Below, piece by piece: positions 8,179 through 15,847 of a stretch of 64,000 nt of DNA. The translations under genes were made by a program, and so were the position numbers. The DNA lies in the NCBI RefSeq assembly GCF_021462265.1, contig NZ_JAJONF010000049.1, positions 1-64,000 of the forward strand. Reading direction: 5' to 3'. Within the stretch, counting starts at the first letter, position 1; each line of letters starts with the position of its first letter. The notes below the pieces were generated by a model. It was not told the origin of the DNA and searched no databases. It saw nothing but the letters and a program-made list of their open reading frames with translations. Source of the DNA: Streptomyces shenzhenensis (GTDB taxonomy: Bacteria > Actinomycetota > Actinomycetes > Streptomycetales > Streptomycetaceae).

Positions 8179-9083
8179 GCACCGTTGCCGCCCACCCCGC
8201 GACGTGGGTCACGCCACCTCGGAAGCGGTATCGAACCGCACTGGTCAGCACCGCGGGCCACTGCAGGATCGCCTGCGGGTTCTGCTTCCGCGCCGACCGC
8301 TCCCATGGGTTCCTGAACCTCGCCACCTACACCCGGACCCTGTCCCGGTTGAGGGAGATCGGCGTCGAGGGAATCTGCCTCACCGGAGGCGAACCCGCAC
8401 ACCACCCCGAGCTACGCCCACTTGTGCGCCTCGCCCACCAGTTCGGACTGCCAGTGTCCGTGGTCACTTCCGCTCGCGACACCGAGGACGTGGGCCGTCT
8501 GGCCGGCCTGGCCCACCTGCTCACGAACGTGACCGTCTCAGCCGACTCTGCCGGCGCCATGGAACTCGGCCTCACAACCCGGTCCGTGGCCTCAGCTATC
8601 ACGACCCTGAGGCATGTCCCCGCGCAACGGCAGGTCCTCCACCTGACGTACTGGAAGCTCAGCGACCAGGAGTGTCAGGCCATCTCCCAACTCACCGTCG
8701 CAGCAGGGGTCGAGATCCAGCTCAGCCCCGTCGCCCTCGATGACGCCGGTCGGCGGCGCGCCGGTCACACCCTCCACAGCTACCTCGACCAACAGAAAGC
8801 CGACTCCGACCGCCTCGGCCGCTACTTCCACCTCACGCCACGGTTCCTGGAATACGTGACGGCGCTTCGGGCCATGCATCTCCGTCCCCAGGACCGCCCC
8901 CTTTGTTCGTCCGCCTCCCTGTACGTGTCCGCGGGCGGCGACATCCGCCGCTGCCCGTACGGCGGTACAGGAGTGAACGTCCAGGCGCCCCGGGCGGAGA
9001 TCGCCCAGTTCCTCGATGCCGATCCACAGGATCGGATCACGCCCGAGTGCGCGGCCGTCTGCCGTGCCGACGAGACTTGGTGA
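8175..9083 (+). CDS. Second radical SAM enzyme
   Basis: A 302-residue protein from ATG 8175, overlapping the upstream stop (ATGA). The cluster motif is GHCRIACGFC (CxxxCxxC), followed by CLTGGEPAHHPEL, the GGE motif that contacts SAM. The fold order resembles MoaA/PqqE-like enzymes. The C-terminus carries further cysteines (PLCSSASLYVSAGGDIRRCPYGG and CAAVC) that may hold an extra cluster, as in twitch domains. It probably acts on the same substrate as its neighbour, either making a second modification or a downstream change. Seven bases separate it from the oxygenase gene. Radical SAM family assignment is firm; the reaction is not known. Confidence 0.88.
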   Translation: MSTVAAHPATWVTPPRKRYRTALVSTAGHCRIACGFCFRADRSHGFLNLATYTRTLSRLREIGVEGICLTGGEPAHHPELRPLVRLAHQFGLPVSVVTSARDTEDVGRLAGLAHLLTNVTVSADSAGAMELGLTTRSVASAITTLRHVPAQRQVLHLTYWKLSDQECQAISQLTVAAGVEIQLSPVALDDAGRRRAGHTLHSYLDQQKADSDRLGRYFHLTPRFLEYVTALRAMHLRPQDRPLCSSASLYVSAGGDIRRCPYGGTGVNVQAPRAEIAQFLDADPQDRITPECAAVCRADETW

Positions 9084-9090
9084 GAGGCCC

Positions 9091-9876
9091 ATGACGACGC
9101 TCGTCACCACAGCCGAGGAGTTCACCGAGCGGTGGCGGATTCCCCCGAACCTCCGCGTCGGCGGGGATCTGACCGACGCCGGCTACGCCTTCCCTCCCGC
9201 ACGTGACGTCCTCGACGTCATCCGGAGGGACGAAGAGGTACGGTTCACGGTCCTCGGCGACGAGGACTGGTCGGTGCGCATGGACCGTACGGCGGCCTTC
9301 CGCACCGCCCCGATCGACGAAGTGGTCACCTGGAGCTTCCGCCTCGTCCACTTCAACCTCGTCCGCTTCTACGACGGACTCCTGAGCGGCTTCCAGCAGC
9401 ACGTCATGATCCCGTGGCGGACCCAGATGTCCAGTTGGGGATTCACTTGGCAGCGGTGCGCGCCCATCCTCTTCATCTCCACGGCCGGCGTGTCCTCGAC
9501 CTACCACAACGACAACTCGCACGGACTCGTGTGGCAGATCGAGGGCACGAAGACCTTCCACAGCTACAACGACCCCGACGAGCACCTCAGCGCCGAAGCC
9601 GCCGTGCAGAGTCAGACGACCGGAGAGGAGCCTCCGGAACACGACCCGGCTGAACGCCAGTCCGTGCGGATGGACCCAGGCGACCGGCTGTGGAGCCACG
9701 CGCTCACCCCGCACTGGGTCACCACCGAATCCCCGATGGCCATGAGCGTCACTCTGGCCCACGGAGGCCTGTGCCATCAGGGCCGCTTCTCTGACCGGGA
9801 GCTGGCGCTCCGCGCCTACTGGGACCGACGCCCCGAAGACGCCTGGAAGCTGGACCTGCGCAACGTCCGCTACTGA
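9091..9876 (+). CDS. JmjC/cupin-type iron(II)/2-oxoglutarate oxygenase-like protein
   Basis: A 261-residue protein with ATG 9091 and GAGAGG upstream. The centre reads SSTYHNDNSHGLVWQIEGTK, matching the JmjC/cupin pattern HxD followed by a strand and the EGTK/EGRK turn. About 70 residues later MDPGDRLWSHALTPHW supplies the PGD turn and the distal His. HxD...H would bind iron, and the Lys or Thr after the first strand could bind 2-oxoglutarate. Such enzymes often hydroxylate peptides, proteins or amino acids. As last gene of the four-gene operon it probably tailors the product of the radical SAM enzymes. It converges with the AspRS gene across a terminator. Confidence 0.78.
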   Translation: MTTLVTTAEEFTERWRIPPNLRVGGDLTDAGYAFPPARDVLDVIRRDEEVRFTVLGDEDWSVRMDRTAAFRTAPIDEVVTWSFRLVHFNLVRFYDGLLSGFQQHVMIPWRTQMSSWGFTWQRCAPILFISTAGVSSTYHNDNSHGLVWQIEGTKTFHSYNDPDEHLSAEAAVQSQTTGEEPPEHDPAERQSVRMDPGDRLWSHALTPHWVTTESPMAMSVTLAHGGLCHQGRFSDRELALRAYWDRRPEDAWKLDLRNVRY

Positions 9877-9881
9877 CAGCA

Positions 9882-9918
9882 GAGCTGGCCCCGTGCCTCG
9901 GAGGCGCGGGGTCAGCTC
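9882..9918. terminator. Bidirectional terminator
   Basis: Arms GAGCTGGCCCCGTGCCTC (9882-9899) and GAGGCGCGGGGTCAGCTC (9901-9918) pair almost throughout. The hairpin lies between the convergent oxygenase and AspRS genes, so it can end transcripts from both sides. Confidence 0.75.
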
Positions 9919-9925
9919 CCTGTCT

Positions 9926-11248
9926 CTACGGAGTCAGCCGGTTCGGCCCCCGGAACAGGAACGTGGCTTCCCGCAGCGAGTCGAGTCCGAGCAGCACCAT
10001 CAGCACGCGGCCGAGCCCCATCCCCAGACCGCCGTGGGGCGGGCACCCGTAGCGGAAGCAGTTGAGGTAGTCCTGCATGGGCTCGGGACTCATGCCCTTC
10101 TCCGCGGCCTGCTTGAGCAGTACGTCGTAGCGGTGCTCTCGCTGGGCGCCGGTCGTGACCTCCAGCCCCTTCCACAGCAGGTCGAAGCTGAGTGTCAGGC
10201 CGGGGTTGTCCGCCGGACGCATGTGGTAGAAGGGCCGGATACTCGTCGGATAGTGGGTGATGAACACCCACTCGTGCCCGGTCTCCTCCTTCACGTAGGA
10301 GGCAATGCCACGCTCACCCTCCGGGTCCAGGTCCTCCTTGATCCCTTCAGGGTCCCAGCCCTTCGCCCGCAGGACCTTCTGAGCCTCGGCCATCGTGATG
10401 CGCGGGAACGGCGTCGTCGGAACCACGACCTCAACGCCGAAGGTTTCCCTGATCGCGTCTCCGTGCACTTCGGCGACCTTGGTGATGGCGTGCGTGAGCA
10501 TCCGCTCCTCGAACGCCATCACGTCCTCGACACCGTTGATCCAGGCGAGCTCGACGTCCACTCCCGTGAACTCGGTCGCGTGCCGGGACGTGAACGACGG
10601 CTCGGCCCGGAAGACGGGTCCGATCTCGAAGACCCTGTCGATGCCGGCCGCGATGGCCATCTGTTTGAAGAACTGTGGCGACTGCGCCAGATACGCGGAA
10701 CGGTCGAAGTAGCCGAGCTCGAACACCTCGGCTCCGGACTCCGACGCCGTACCCATCAGCTTCGGCGTGTGCATCTCGGTGCACCCCTGCGCGTAGGCGT
10801 ACTCGCGCATCCCCTGCTCCAGCGTGGTCTGCACGGCGAACAGCAGCCGCGCCTGAGGCCGGCGCCGTACGTCCAGGAACCGCCAGTCGAGGCGATGCTC
10901 CAGGCCTGTGTGCTCGTCGATGGGCAGGGGCGTCTCAGCTCGGTTCAGGATCTCGACCGACTCGGGAACGACTTCCAGGCCGCCGAGCTTCACGATCGGG
11001 TTCTCGACCACGCGGCCGGTGATCCGTACCGCGGACTCCGAGGTCAGTTGCTCCAGGGCGGCCTCGACCTCGTCGCCTTCACCCGAGCGTTTGTGAGTGA
11101 CCTGCACCATCCCGGTGTGGTCACGGACGACAACGAACTGCATCTTGCTCTGCAGGCGGAGCGTGTTCACCCAGCCCGACACGGATACGGTCTGCCCGAT
11201 GTGTTCTCGCAGGTCAGACACCAGCACGCGGCTAGTCGTGTGGATCAT
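9926..11248 (-). CDS. Aspartyl-tRNA synthetase, short archaeal-type
   Basis: A 440-residue class II synthetase from ATG 11248 behind CTGGAGGG. It has an N-terminal OB-fold anticodon domain (VSGWVNTLRLQSKMQFVVVRD), then the catalytic core: LNRAETPLP, RLDWRFLDVRR, AQSPQFFKQ, the motif 2 region FEIGPVFRAE, and the motif 3 region MGLGRVLMVLLGL near the end. Bacterial AspRS is usually about 590 residues with a GAD insertion; this one lacks it and follows the archaeal AspRS layout. Residues separating discriminating from non-discriminating forms are not decisive (GWVN where archaeal forms have W or H). It is probably a second, accessory AspRS. Beside a radical SAM operon it may give self-resistance to an AspRS-directed product or feed Asp-tRNA to a pathway. 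Confidence 0.92.
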   Translation of the reverse strand: MIHTTSRVLVSDLREHIGQTVSVSGWVNTLRLQSKMQFVVVRDHTGMVQVTHKRSGEGDEVEAALEQLTSESAVRITGRVVENPIVKLGGLEVVPESVEILNRAETPLPIDEHTGLEHRLDWRFLDVRRRPQARLLFAVQTTLEQGMREYAYAQGCTEMHTPKLMGTASESGAEVFELGYFDRSAYLAQSPQFFKQMAIAAGIDRVFEIGPVFRAEPSFTSRHATEFTGVDVELAWINGVEDVMAFEERMLTHAITKVAEVHGDAIRETFGVEVVVPTTPFPRITMAEAQKVLRAKGWDPEGIKEDLDPEGERGIASYVKEETGHEWVFITHYPTSIRPFYHMRPADNPGLTLSFDLLWKGLEVTTGAQREHRYDVLLKQAAEKGMSPEPMQDYLNCFRYGCPPHGGLGMGLGRVLMVLLGLDSLREATFLFRGPNRLTP

Positions 11249-11511
11249 CGCAGCCCTCCAGGGGCGTCGTCATGATCCCTTGGGGGCGCGGACGAGAAGG
11301 GTACTCGCGGTGCCACCGCGCCTTTACCGCCGCTCAGGGAGAGCGGCGGCCTCATTCATGCCCGATGACGGGGGCCGGCCGACGGGGCATTGGACCGTAA
11401 GGCCGTTCCTCCCCGCACTCAGGAGTGTCTTCACATCGGGGCGTGAGATCGCCTTCCCAGCTGCCGGCAATTCTCTCGGCTCACGTGATCCCGAAGCTAC
11501 TCGTCTCCATC
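11249..11511 (-). promoter_or_regulatory. T-box riboswitch leader, tRNA-Asp specific
   Basis: The reverse strand between a likely -10 (TATGCT, 11532-11527) and the AspRS start has the T-box landmarks in order. There is an AGTA motif (GACGAGTAGC) near the start of Stem I, a distal AG-bulge/GCTGG-type loop, and a specifier loop reading GTGAAGACACTCC. That loop matches the GAA-specifier-AC pattern of the glyQS leader and places GAC, an Asp codon, at 11429-11427. The antiterminator sequence GGTGGCACCGCG lies at 11317-11306. Its UGGC bulge complements GCCA, fitting the G73 discriminator of tRNA-Asp. CTCGTCC follows. AspRS should rise when tRNA-Asp is uncharged. Whether control is transcriptional or translational is unclear; a small GCCC...GGGC hairpin covers the ribosome site. 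Confidence 0.85.
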
Positions 11512-11772
11512 AACGCGTTGCCAACGAGCATAGCGGGAACTCGATGGATACGACGGCAAGATCACGCCAGAGTGGGTACGTCGGCCCCTGAGCCATCTCC
11601 CGGTGCTCCCTCACTCCCGGCACCCAGGTGCAGGCACTGGCGCGTGCACCATCGCGATGGCAACTGCTGGTCCCGACCTGGTTGCGGTCCGGCCAGCCGC
11701 CTTCTTACCTCCTGGGGACGGACATCCATCACGTCATCCCAGGACCGAAGCCCACCGAGACGAGATAGATAT

Positions 11773-11786
11773 ATCACCGGTGTGAT
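11773..11786. promoter_or_regulatory. Operator site 4 (ATCAC-N4-GTGAT)
   Basis: ATCAC-CGGT-GTGAT lies between the T-box promoter and the RlmN/Cfr-like gene, 154 bases before its start. The rest of the gap 11533-11940 holds no gene I can support; it includes an unusually AT-rich patch at about 11800-11850 that probably carries the promoter of the radical SAM gene. Confidence 0.6.
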
Positions 11787-11940
11787 TTGAGTCCGACATC
11801 GATCACATTCTACACTCCGAATCAATTTAAACAGAAACACTCATTCGTTTAGCCGCTCCACGCAACCAAGCGGTACAGACAAAGGAAATCTCGCGGCCTT
11901 ATCACGAACTCGGCCGGGCCCCTCACGGAAGGGCATGACA

Positions 11941-12861
11941 ATGGATGAAACGTCACGCGTCGAAGTCCCGGTTGAGATCCTGTCGACCCTCAACGTGCCG
12001 CCAGGCAGGAGCACGAAGTACGTCTTCGGAACACCCGACAGGTCCACCTTCGAGGCCGTACGGCTCTGGGAAGGCGACCGCGGAGGCTACTCGGTGTGCA
12101 TGTCCGCCCAGGCAGGATGCAGGTACGGCTGTACGCATTGCGCCACCACTTTCGCGCGTACGCCGTTCGTCCGGAATCTGCGCCCAGAGGAGATCACGGC
12201 TGCGGTTCAAGCGGTGACGGAACCGGTCCGAACACACCAAGGGCCCCTCGTCTGGGTCGACTTCGCCGGAGTCGGCGATGCCGCGGCGAACTGGACCCAC
12301 GTCGCTACAGCCGCGAGAGCCATTACGGACCGCGACCTGGCGAAGCAGGTGAAGGTGACCAGCATTGCCCCACAGGGGTGGGTTCGAAGACTCCTACGGG
12401 TCAACGCCTGGTTACCGGACCGCTTCATGTTCTCCCTGCACGGCGCCACCGCTACCCAGCGCCAGGTGATCATCCCTCACGCGGACGATCCCTCAGCCGT
12501 CCTGCCGCTGTGGGCCGCTGTGGCCGAGCAACGCCCGGTGGTACTGAACTACGTCCTGTGCGAGCACAACACCCGGCCGGCGGACGAGGCCGCGCTCATA
12601 CAGCTGCTCGCCCCGTACGCGGGCCGCTTCGTCCTGCTGCGGCTCTCCAGCATCAACCCCGTGCACGGCAGTCCCCTACGCCCGAGCACCAGGGAAGCAG
12701 ACTTCATCGCCGCGCTGTCCCACGGTCTGGAGGGCTGGGTCGTCTCCCATCACCTCTCCGCCGGACGCGAGGCGGCCGCCGCCTGCGGGCAGCTGCGTTC
12801 GGAGATCCTGGACCTCACTCCGCCGACCAGCCGTTCGAGGCAAGCCGACACCACGGACTGA
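11941..12861 (+). CDS. RlmN/Cfr-like radical SAM methyltransferase, N-terminally short
   Basis: A 306-residue protein; ATG 11941 is preferred because GGAAGGG then has proper spacing, though ATG 11935 is in frame. It begins with the strand region of RlmN (TKYVFGTPDRSTFEAVRL) and continues SVCMSAQAGCRYGCTHCATT, the CxxxCxxC cluster site in RlmN/Cfr context. GVGDAAANW, FSLHGAT and a late AGREAAAACGQL follow; the Cys in ACGQL matches the methyl-carrying Cys of RlmN/Cfr. The helical accessory domain of about 60 residues at the N-terminus of normal RlmN is missing. RlmN methylates 23S rRNA A2503 and tRNA A37 at C2; Cfr methylates C8 and gives antibiotic resistance. This could be a self-protection enzyme or act on another RNA. 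Confidence 0.8.
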   Translation: MDETSRVEVPVEILSTLNVPPGRSTKYVFGTPDRSTFEAVRLWEGDRGGYSVCMSAQAGCRYGCTHCATTFARTPFVRNLRPEEITAAVQAVTEPVRTHQGPLVWVDFAGVGDAAANWTHVATAARAITDRDLAKQVKVTSIAPQGWVRRLLRVNAWLPDRFMFSLHGATATQRQVIIPHADDPSAVLPLWAAVAEQRPVVLNYVLCEHNTRPADEAALIQLLAPYAGRFVLLRLSSINPVHGSPLRPSTREADFIAALSHGLEGWVVSHHLSAGREAAAACGQLRSEILDLTPPTSRSRQADTTD

Positions 12862-13226
12862 GCCGAGGTCCGGCGCTGGACGGGCCCCAGCTACGGCTGA
12901 GGCCGCACCCCGTGTTTGAGCTACACGGGCCTGCCGCGGCCCACGGATATGACCCCTCCGTCGGGACGAGGTGGAATGTGCGCCTGCGCCGCATGAACCG
13001 CGCGAGCCGACACGACGGCCCACTCCGAGGCCGTAACCCCACCGGGCCAAGGCTGCCCCAAGGCTCTGCCACCCCAGGGTGCTGCTCCAGTGGGTGACGC
13101 GAATGCCCAGGCCAGGAGCCTCGCTTGCCGCTCCGCTCCAGGGACTTTTCAGGGACTTTCAGCGCTGTCCGAGGGATTTCCGAGGGACTCTTTGCGCCGC
13201 GTAACGCGGCAAGCCCTTGAAAGATC
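12862..13226. other. Gene-free stretch with short direct repeats
   Basis: No supported gene. At about 13140-13190 the sequence GGGACTTTCAG partly repeats and CCGAGGGA occurs twice in close succession. Such short repeats are often found near recombination ends, but no second copy is visible in this window to confirm an attachment site. Confidence 0.4.
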
Positions 13227-13262
13227 GGAAAGGGCCTCCGACGCAGATCAGAGGCCCTTTCC
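13227..13262. terminator. Strong stem-loop
   Basis: Arms GGAAAGGGCCTC (13227-13238) and GAGGCCCTTTCC (13251-13262) form a perfect 12-bp stem with a 12-base loop. It lies just downstream, on the reverse strand, of the RNase P RNA 3'-end fragment and the RDF gene, and could terminate either. Confidence 0.75.
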
Positions 13263-13282
13263 CAGGCAAAGCCGCAGGTGGC

Positions 13283-13318
13283 GGCAGACGAGTCGGGCTG
13301 TACGCCGGGTTCTGTTCA
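13283..13318 (-). pseudogene. rnpB: Fragment matching the 3' end of RNase P RNA (rnpB)
   Basis: The reverse strand reads GAACAGAACCCGGCGTACAG and then CCCGACTCGTCTGCC. This is the conserved 3' strand of bacterial RNase P RNA (conserved region V with the 3' half of P4, then the P2-side strand), recalled from actinobacterial sequences. The matching 5' half (GAGGAAAGTCC) and the body of the gene are not seen in the following 2.5 kb. Only a 36-base tail is present, followed by a hairpin as expected after rnpB. It may be the scar of an insertion into rnpB or an attachment sequence carried by an element. Confidence 0.5.
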
Positions 13319-13439
13319 GCATGCGACACGGACGCCAGAACATCTGATGAGCTCAACGGCGGGCAGGTGCACCATCCGGACGGACAAGTTCCACCGGCTG
13401 CCATTACGGCAAAACCCTGCTACCTCACTCCTCTCTCCA

Positions 13440-14102
13440 TCAGGCAGCCAGATGCAGACCAGCTTGGGTCACCGGAAGACGTCGCACGGAGTGCACCTCC
13501 GGATACGTAAACGAGACATCGAGCCCCGACCTGGTCGCCAAGCGCTGCTCTCGAAGGACCAACTCCATCTGCACCGGCCCGCCAGTTCGCTCCACCTTGT
13601 GAGACACCGACTCCAATGATTCGTAGAACTGCCATGCCGACGACTGAAACGAGAGCTCACCCAGCCCCGGAGCTGCCGCTAGGCAGAAGACCACACGGGC
13701 ATCAGGCCTTGGCCCCGCCCCAGCCCGCGCAGCCGCCTTGCGTTCAAAGGGGCCATCGGGGCACCCGCAAGGCTTCCCCTCGTCCGGCATCGGGGGAAAG
13801 GACTTCGAACCGTCGCAGGCGTGGACGAGGCCCCGTTCGTTCTCCAGAGCCAGCCGGTGCCTCACATTGGCCACACTGGCGACAATCACCGCGATTCCTT
13901 CTGCGTAGAGCTTCCGGACATGAAGGTCACCACCGGAAGCTGCACACGCCGCCTCTCCCTGATACAGCTCGGAAGCGCGCTCCGCGACTTCCCTGCTCTT
14001 GGTGGTCAAAAGCCAGGAGCGAAGCCCTGCCCGTCGCCCGGTCCTCCACTCTTCCGCCGTGATCTGGCCGACGAGTTTTTCACGTCGGTGCATCTGGGCC
14101 AT
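13440..14102 (-). CDS. Recombination directionality factor-like protein (phiC31 gp3 type)
   Basis: A 220-residue protein; ATG 14102 has GGCAGGAG upstream, while a longer frame to 14198 lacks a ribosome site. The order of conserved pieces fits the gp3-like family: a VAERASELYQG segment, a central strand pair (AEGIAVIVASVANVRHRLAL), CDGSKSF, a C-GCPDGPFERKAAARAG cysteine/arginine region, then VVFCLAAAPGLGELSFQSSAW and a terminal sheet. In phiC31-like phages this protein binds the serine integrase and switches it from integration to excision. It lies 137 bases downstream of the integrase on the same strand, which supports the role. Family assignment is from memory of the motif order. Confidence 0.65.
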   Translation of the reverse strand: MAQMHRREKLVGQITAEEWRTGRRAGLRSWLLTTKSREVAERASELYQGEAACAASGGDLHVRKLYAEGIAVIVASVANVRHRLALENERGLVHACDGSKSFPPMPDEGKPCGCPDGPFERKAAARAGAGPRPDARVVFCLAAAPGLGELSFQSSAWQFYESLESVSHKVERTGGPVQMELVLREQRLATRSGLDVSFTYPEVHSVRRLPVTQAGLHLAA

Positions 14103-14239
14103 GCCAGCACTCCTGCCCTTGGGATTCCGAGGATCCAAGGATGCACGGGTTCTGGAGCTTGGCTGAGCCGGTGTTCTCGTGTAGGGACGAGGCCCCACAC
14201 AGCCGTCGAATCAGATGCGATGAAGCGGCCCACCGGACT

Positions 14240-15763
14240 TCATGCGATGCCCGCTGGATCACGTTCAGGTCCGTGCATTACGCCTGCCGCCCAACGCACT
14301 GGTGCTGTATTCGGGTAGAGAATGACCCGCACACCGAAGTCCATGAGGATTTCCTTACGGGCCTGGACATCCAACGCTTTGTCCCAGCGATCCTGCACAG
14401 TCTCTCCCGTCGGTCGCCGGACCATACCCGGCGGGCGTTCCGGCTCCAATTCGAGTTCCGCCAGCTGTTGCCCCATCGCCGCGTACTTCTCCCGGAACCA
14501 CGCGGCGTCATCTGGCGCGTCATAGAGTCCGGCCTCGCGGTCAGCGCGCAGGCGCTCGCGATTGGCGCGGAGTTCGGCCATGCGTTCCGCCACGCCGTTA
14601 CCCTCGTCGTAGACCGTCTCGAAGATCATTCCGTCGCCGAACCTCTGCAGGAACCACTCCTCAACGTAGGCATCCAGTAGCTGTGCCCGTATCAGCGGCG
14701 CAGGCCGACAGTCCTTCGCGCTCAGCCATCCCTTGTTCCGGGCAGTGCACACGTATCGAGGCGGCTGGTCGTGGGAGGTCTGCGTGTACAGCCGGTTGTG
14801 GCACTGCCCACAAAGCGCCAACTCCGTGAGCATGTAAGGCCGGTTTGCACGGCGGCCGATCCAGGGTGTTCGCCGGGGAACCAGGGCCTTCTTCAGGGCC
14901 TCGTGCGTGGGACGGTCCCACAAGCCCTCGCAGAGCCGCATGGGGTTTCCATCTCGGTCGATCACCGGCTTGTTCTGGTGCATCAAGTAGCCCAAGGCCG
15001 CCTCGGACAGAAGTATGTTCTTCAGGCTTGTCGGCTGCCAGGGGCGGCCTCCTGCCGGCTTGCCGTACATGACAGCCAAGTGGTCAGCGGGTGAGAGCTC
15101 TCCGGCTCGGCTCAGGCGGGCCGCCTCGCTGCTGGGGGTGACGATTTCGGGATCGGCCAGGATGCGACGGGCGACCGTACGGATGACAGTCGAGGCGTGT
15201 GGATGCAGGACGACGTGATCGATCTTGCCGCCCATCACGGTCCGCACGTACTGAAATCCGTAGGAGGGCTTCCCCTTCGGGCGTCCCGCTGCCCGCGTCT
15301 TCTCCGTAGCGTTGCGGTTTCGGCGCTGGATGGCCCGCAGTTCCATCTGGGCGCCCCAGGCCTCCATGGTGAAGCGGTTCTCGTCCGCCTGGTCATCCAG
15401 ATCCCATGGACCGTCGTGGCCGTAGGTGACGAGCAGCTTTCCTTCGTCGCGCATCTTGTAGCCGGTGTTCAGGCAGTCCACGACGTTGCGGCCGAGCCGG
15501 TCCACGGCTGCGGCCACCAACCCGGAGTACGGACCCTTCTCATCACGGAGCCAAGGGCCCAGTTTTGGCCGAGTCATCGGGTCGGTGGCGCCCGACACCT
15601 CCCAGTCGTCGGCCCAGCCGATGATGTGGCCTCCGACAGACGCGGCGACGGTCAGCACGTCCTCGCGTTGCCGCTCCGGAGAGGACGTGGCGAGCTTCAT
15701 CCGCGACAGGCGCCGCACCCCGAGCAGGCACTTACCGCATCCGTCGTAGGGGCGTTCGATCAT
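14240..15763 (-). CDS. int: Large serine recombinase (integrase)
   Basis: A 507-residue protein from ATG 15763; a longer frame to 15832 adds residues without a good ribosome site. The catalytic domain has RRLSRMKLATSSPERQREDV, with the likely nucleophile S20 in RLS, then DDWEVSGA and AAVDRLGRN. The recombinase domain follows (KGKPSYGFQYV...). A zinc ribbon lies near residues 330-370 (LCGQCHNRLYTQ...YVC...DC), and a coiled-coil stretch near 400-460 (AERMAELRANRERLRADRE). Length and domain order match phage and ICE integrases of the phiC31/TG1 class. It sits at the element edge next to the YjbQ-family gene, with the RDF-like gene behind it, so the element was probably integrated by this enzyme. 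Confidence 0.92.
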   Translation of the reverse strand: MIERPYDGCGKCLLGVRRLSRMKLATSSPERQREDVLTVAASVGGHIIGWADDWEVSGATDPMTRPKLGPWLRDEKGPYSGLVAAAVDRLGRNVVDCLNTGYKMRDEGKLLVTYGHDGPWDLDDQADENRFTMEAWGAQMELRAIQRRNRNATEKTRAAGRPKGKPSYGFQYVRTVMGGKIDHVVLHPHASTVIRTVARRILADPEIVTPSSEAARLSRAGELSPADHLAVMYGKPAGGRPWQPTSLKNILLSEAALGYLMHQNKPVIDRDGNPMRLCEGLWDRPTHEALKKALVPRRTPWIGRRANRPYMLTELALCGQCHNRLYTQTSHDQPPRYVCTARNKGWLSAKDCRPAPLIRAQLLDAYVEEWFLQRFGDGMIFETVYDEGNGVAERMAELRANRERLRADREAGLYDAPDDAAWFREKYAAMGQQLAELELEPERPPGMVRRPTGETVQDRWDKALDVQARKEILMDFGVRVILYPNTAPVRWAAGVMHGPERDPAGIA

Positions 15764-15847
15764 GTTCAGGTCCGTACCGCGCAAGGCTTCTCCGTTTCGA
15801 GCACGCAAGGTACGGAGATTTGGCGGCCACACCCAGGATGATCTTGC
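15764..15847. other. Likely attachment junction of the serine-integrase element
   Basis: Serine integrases usually have attP just upstream of int, so one att junction should lie between the int start (15763) and the last codons of the YjbQ-family gene (15848 on). The partner junction is off the left edge, so no core dinucleotide can be assigned. The YjbQ reading frame ends normally, meaning its 3' end was preserved or rebuilt. Confidence 0.4.
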
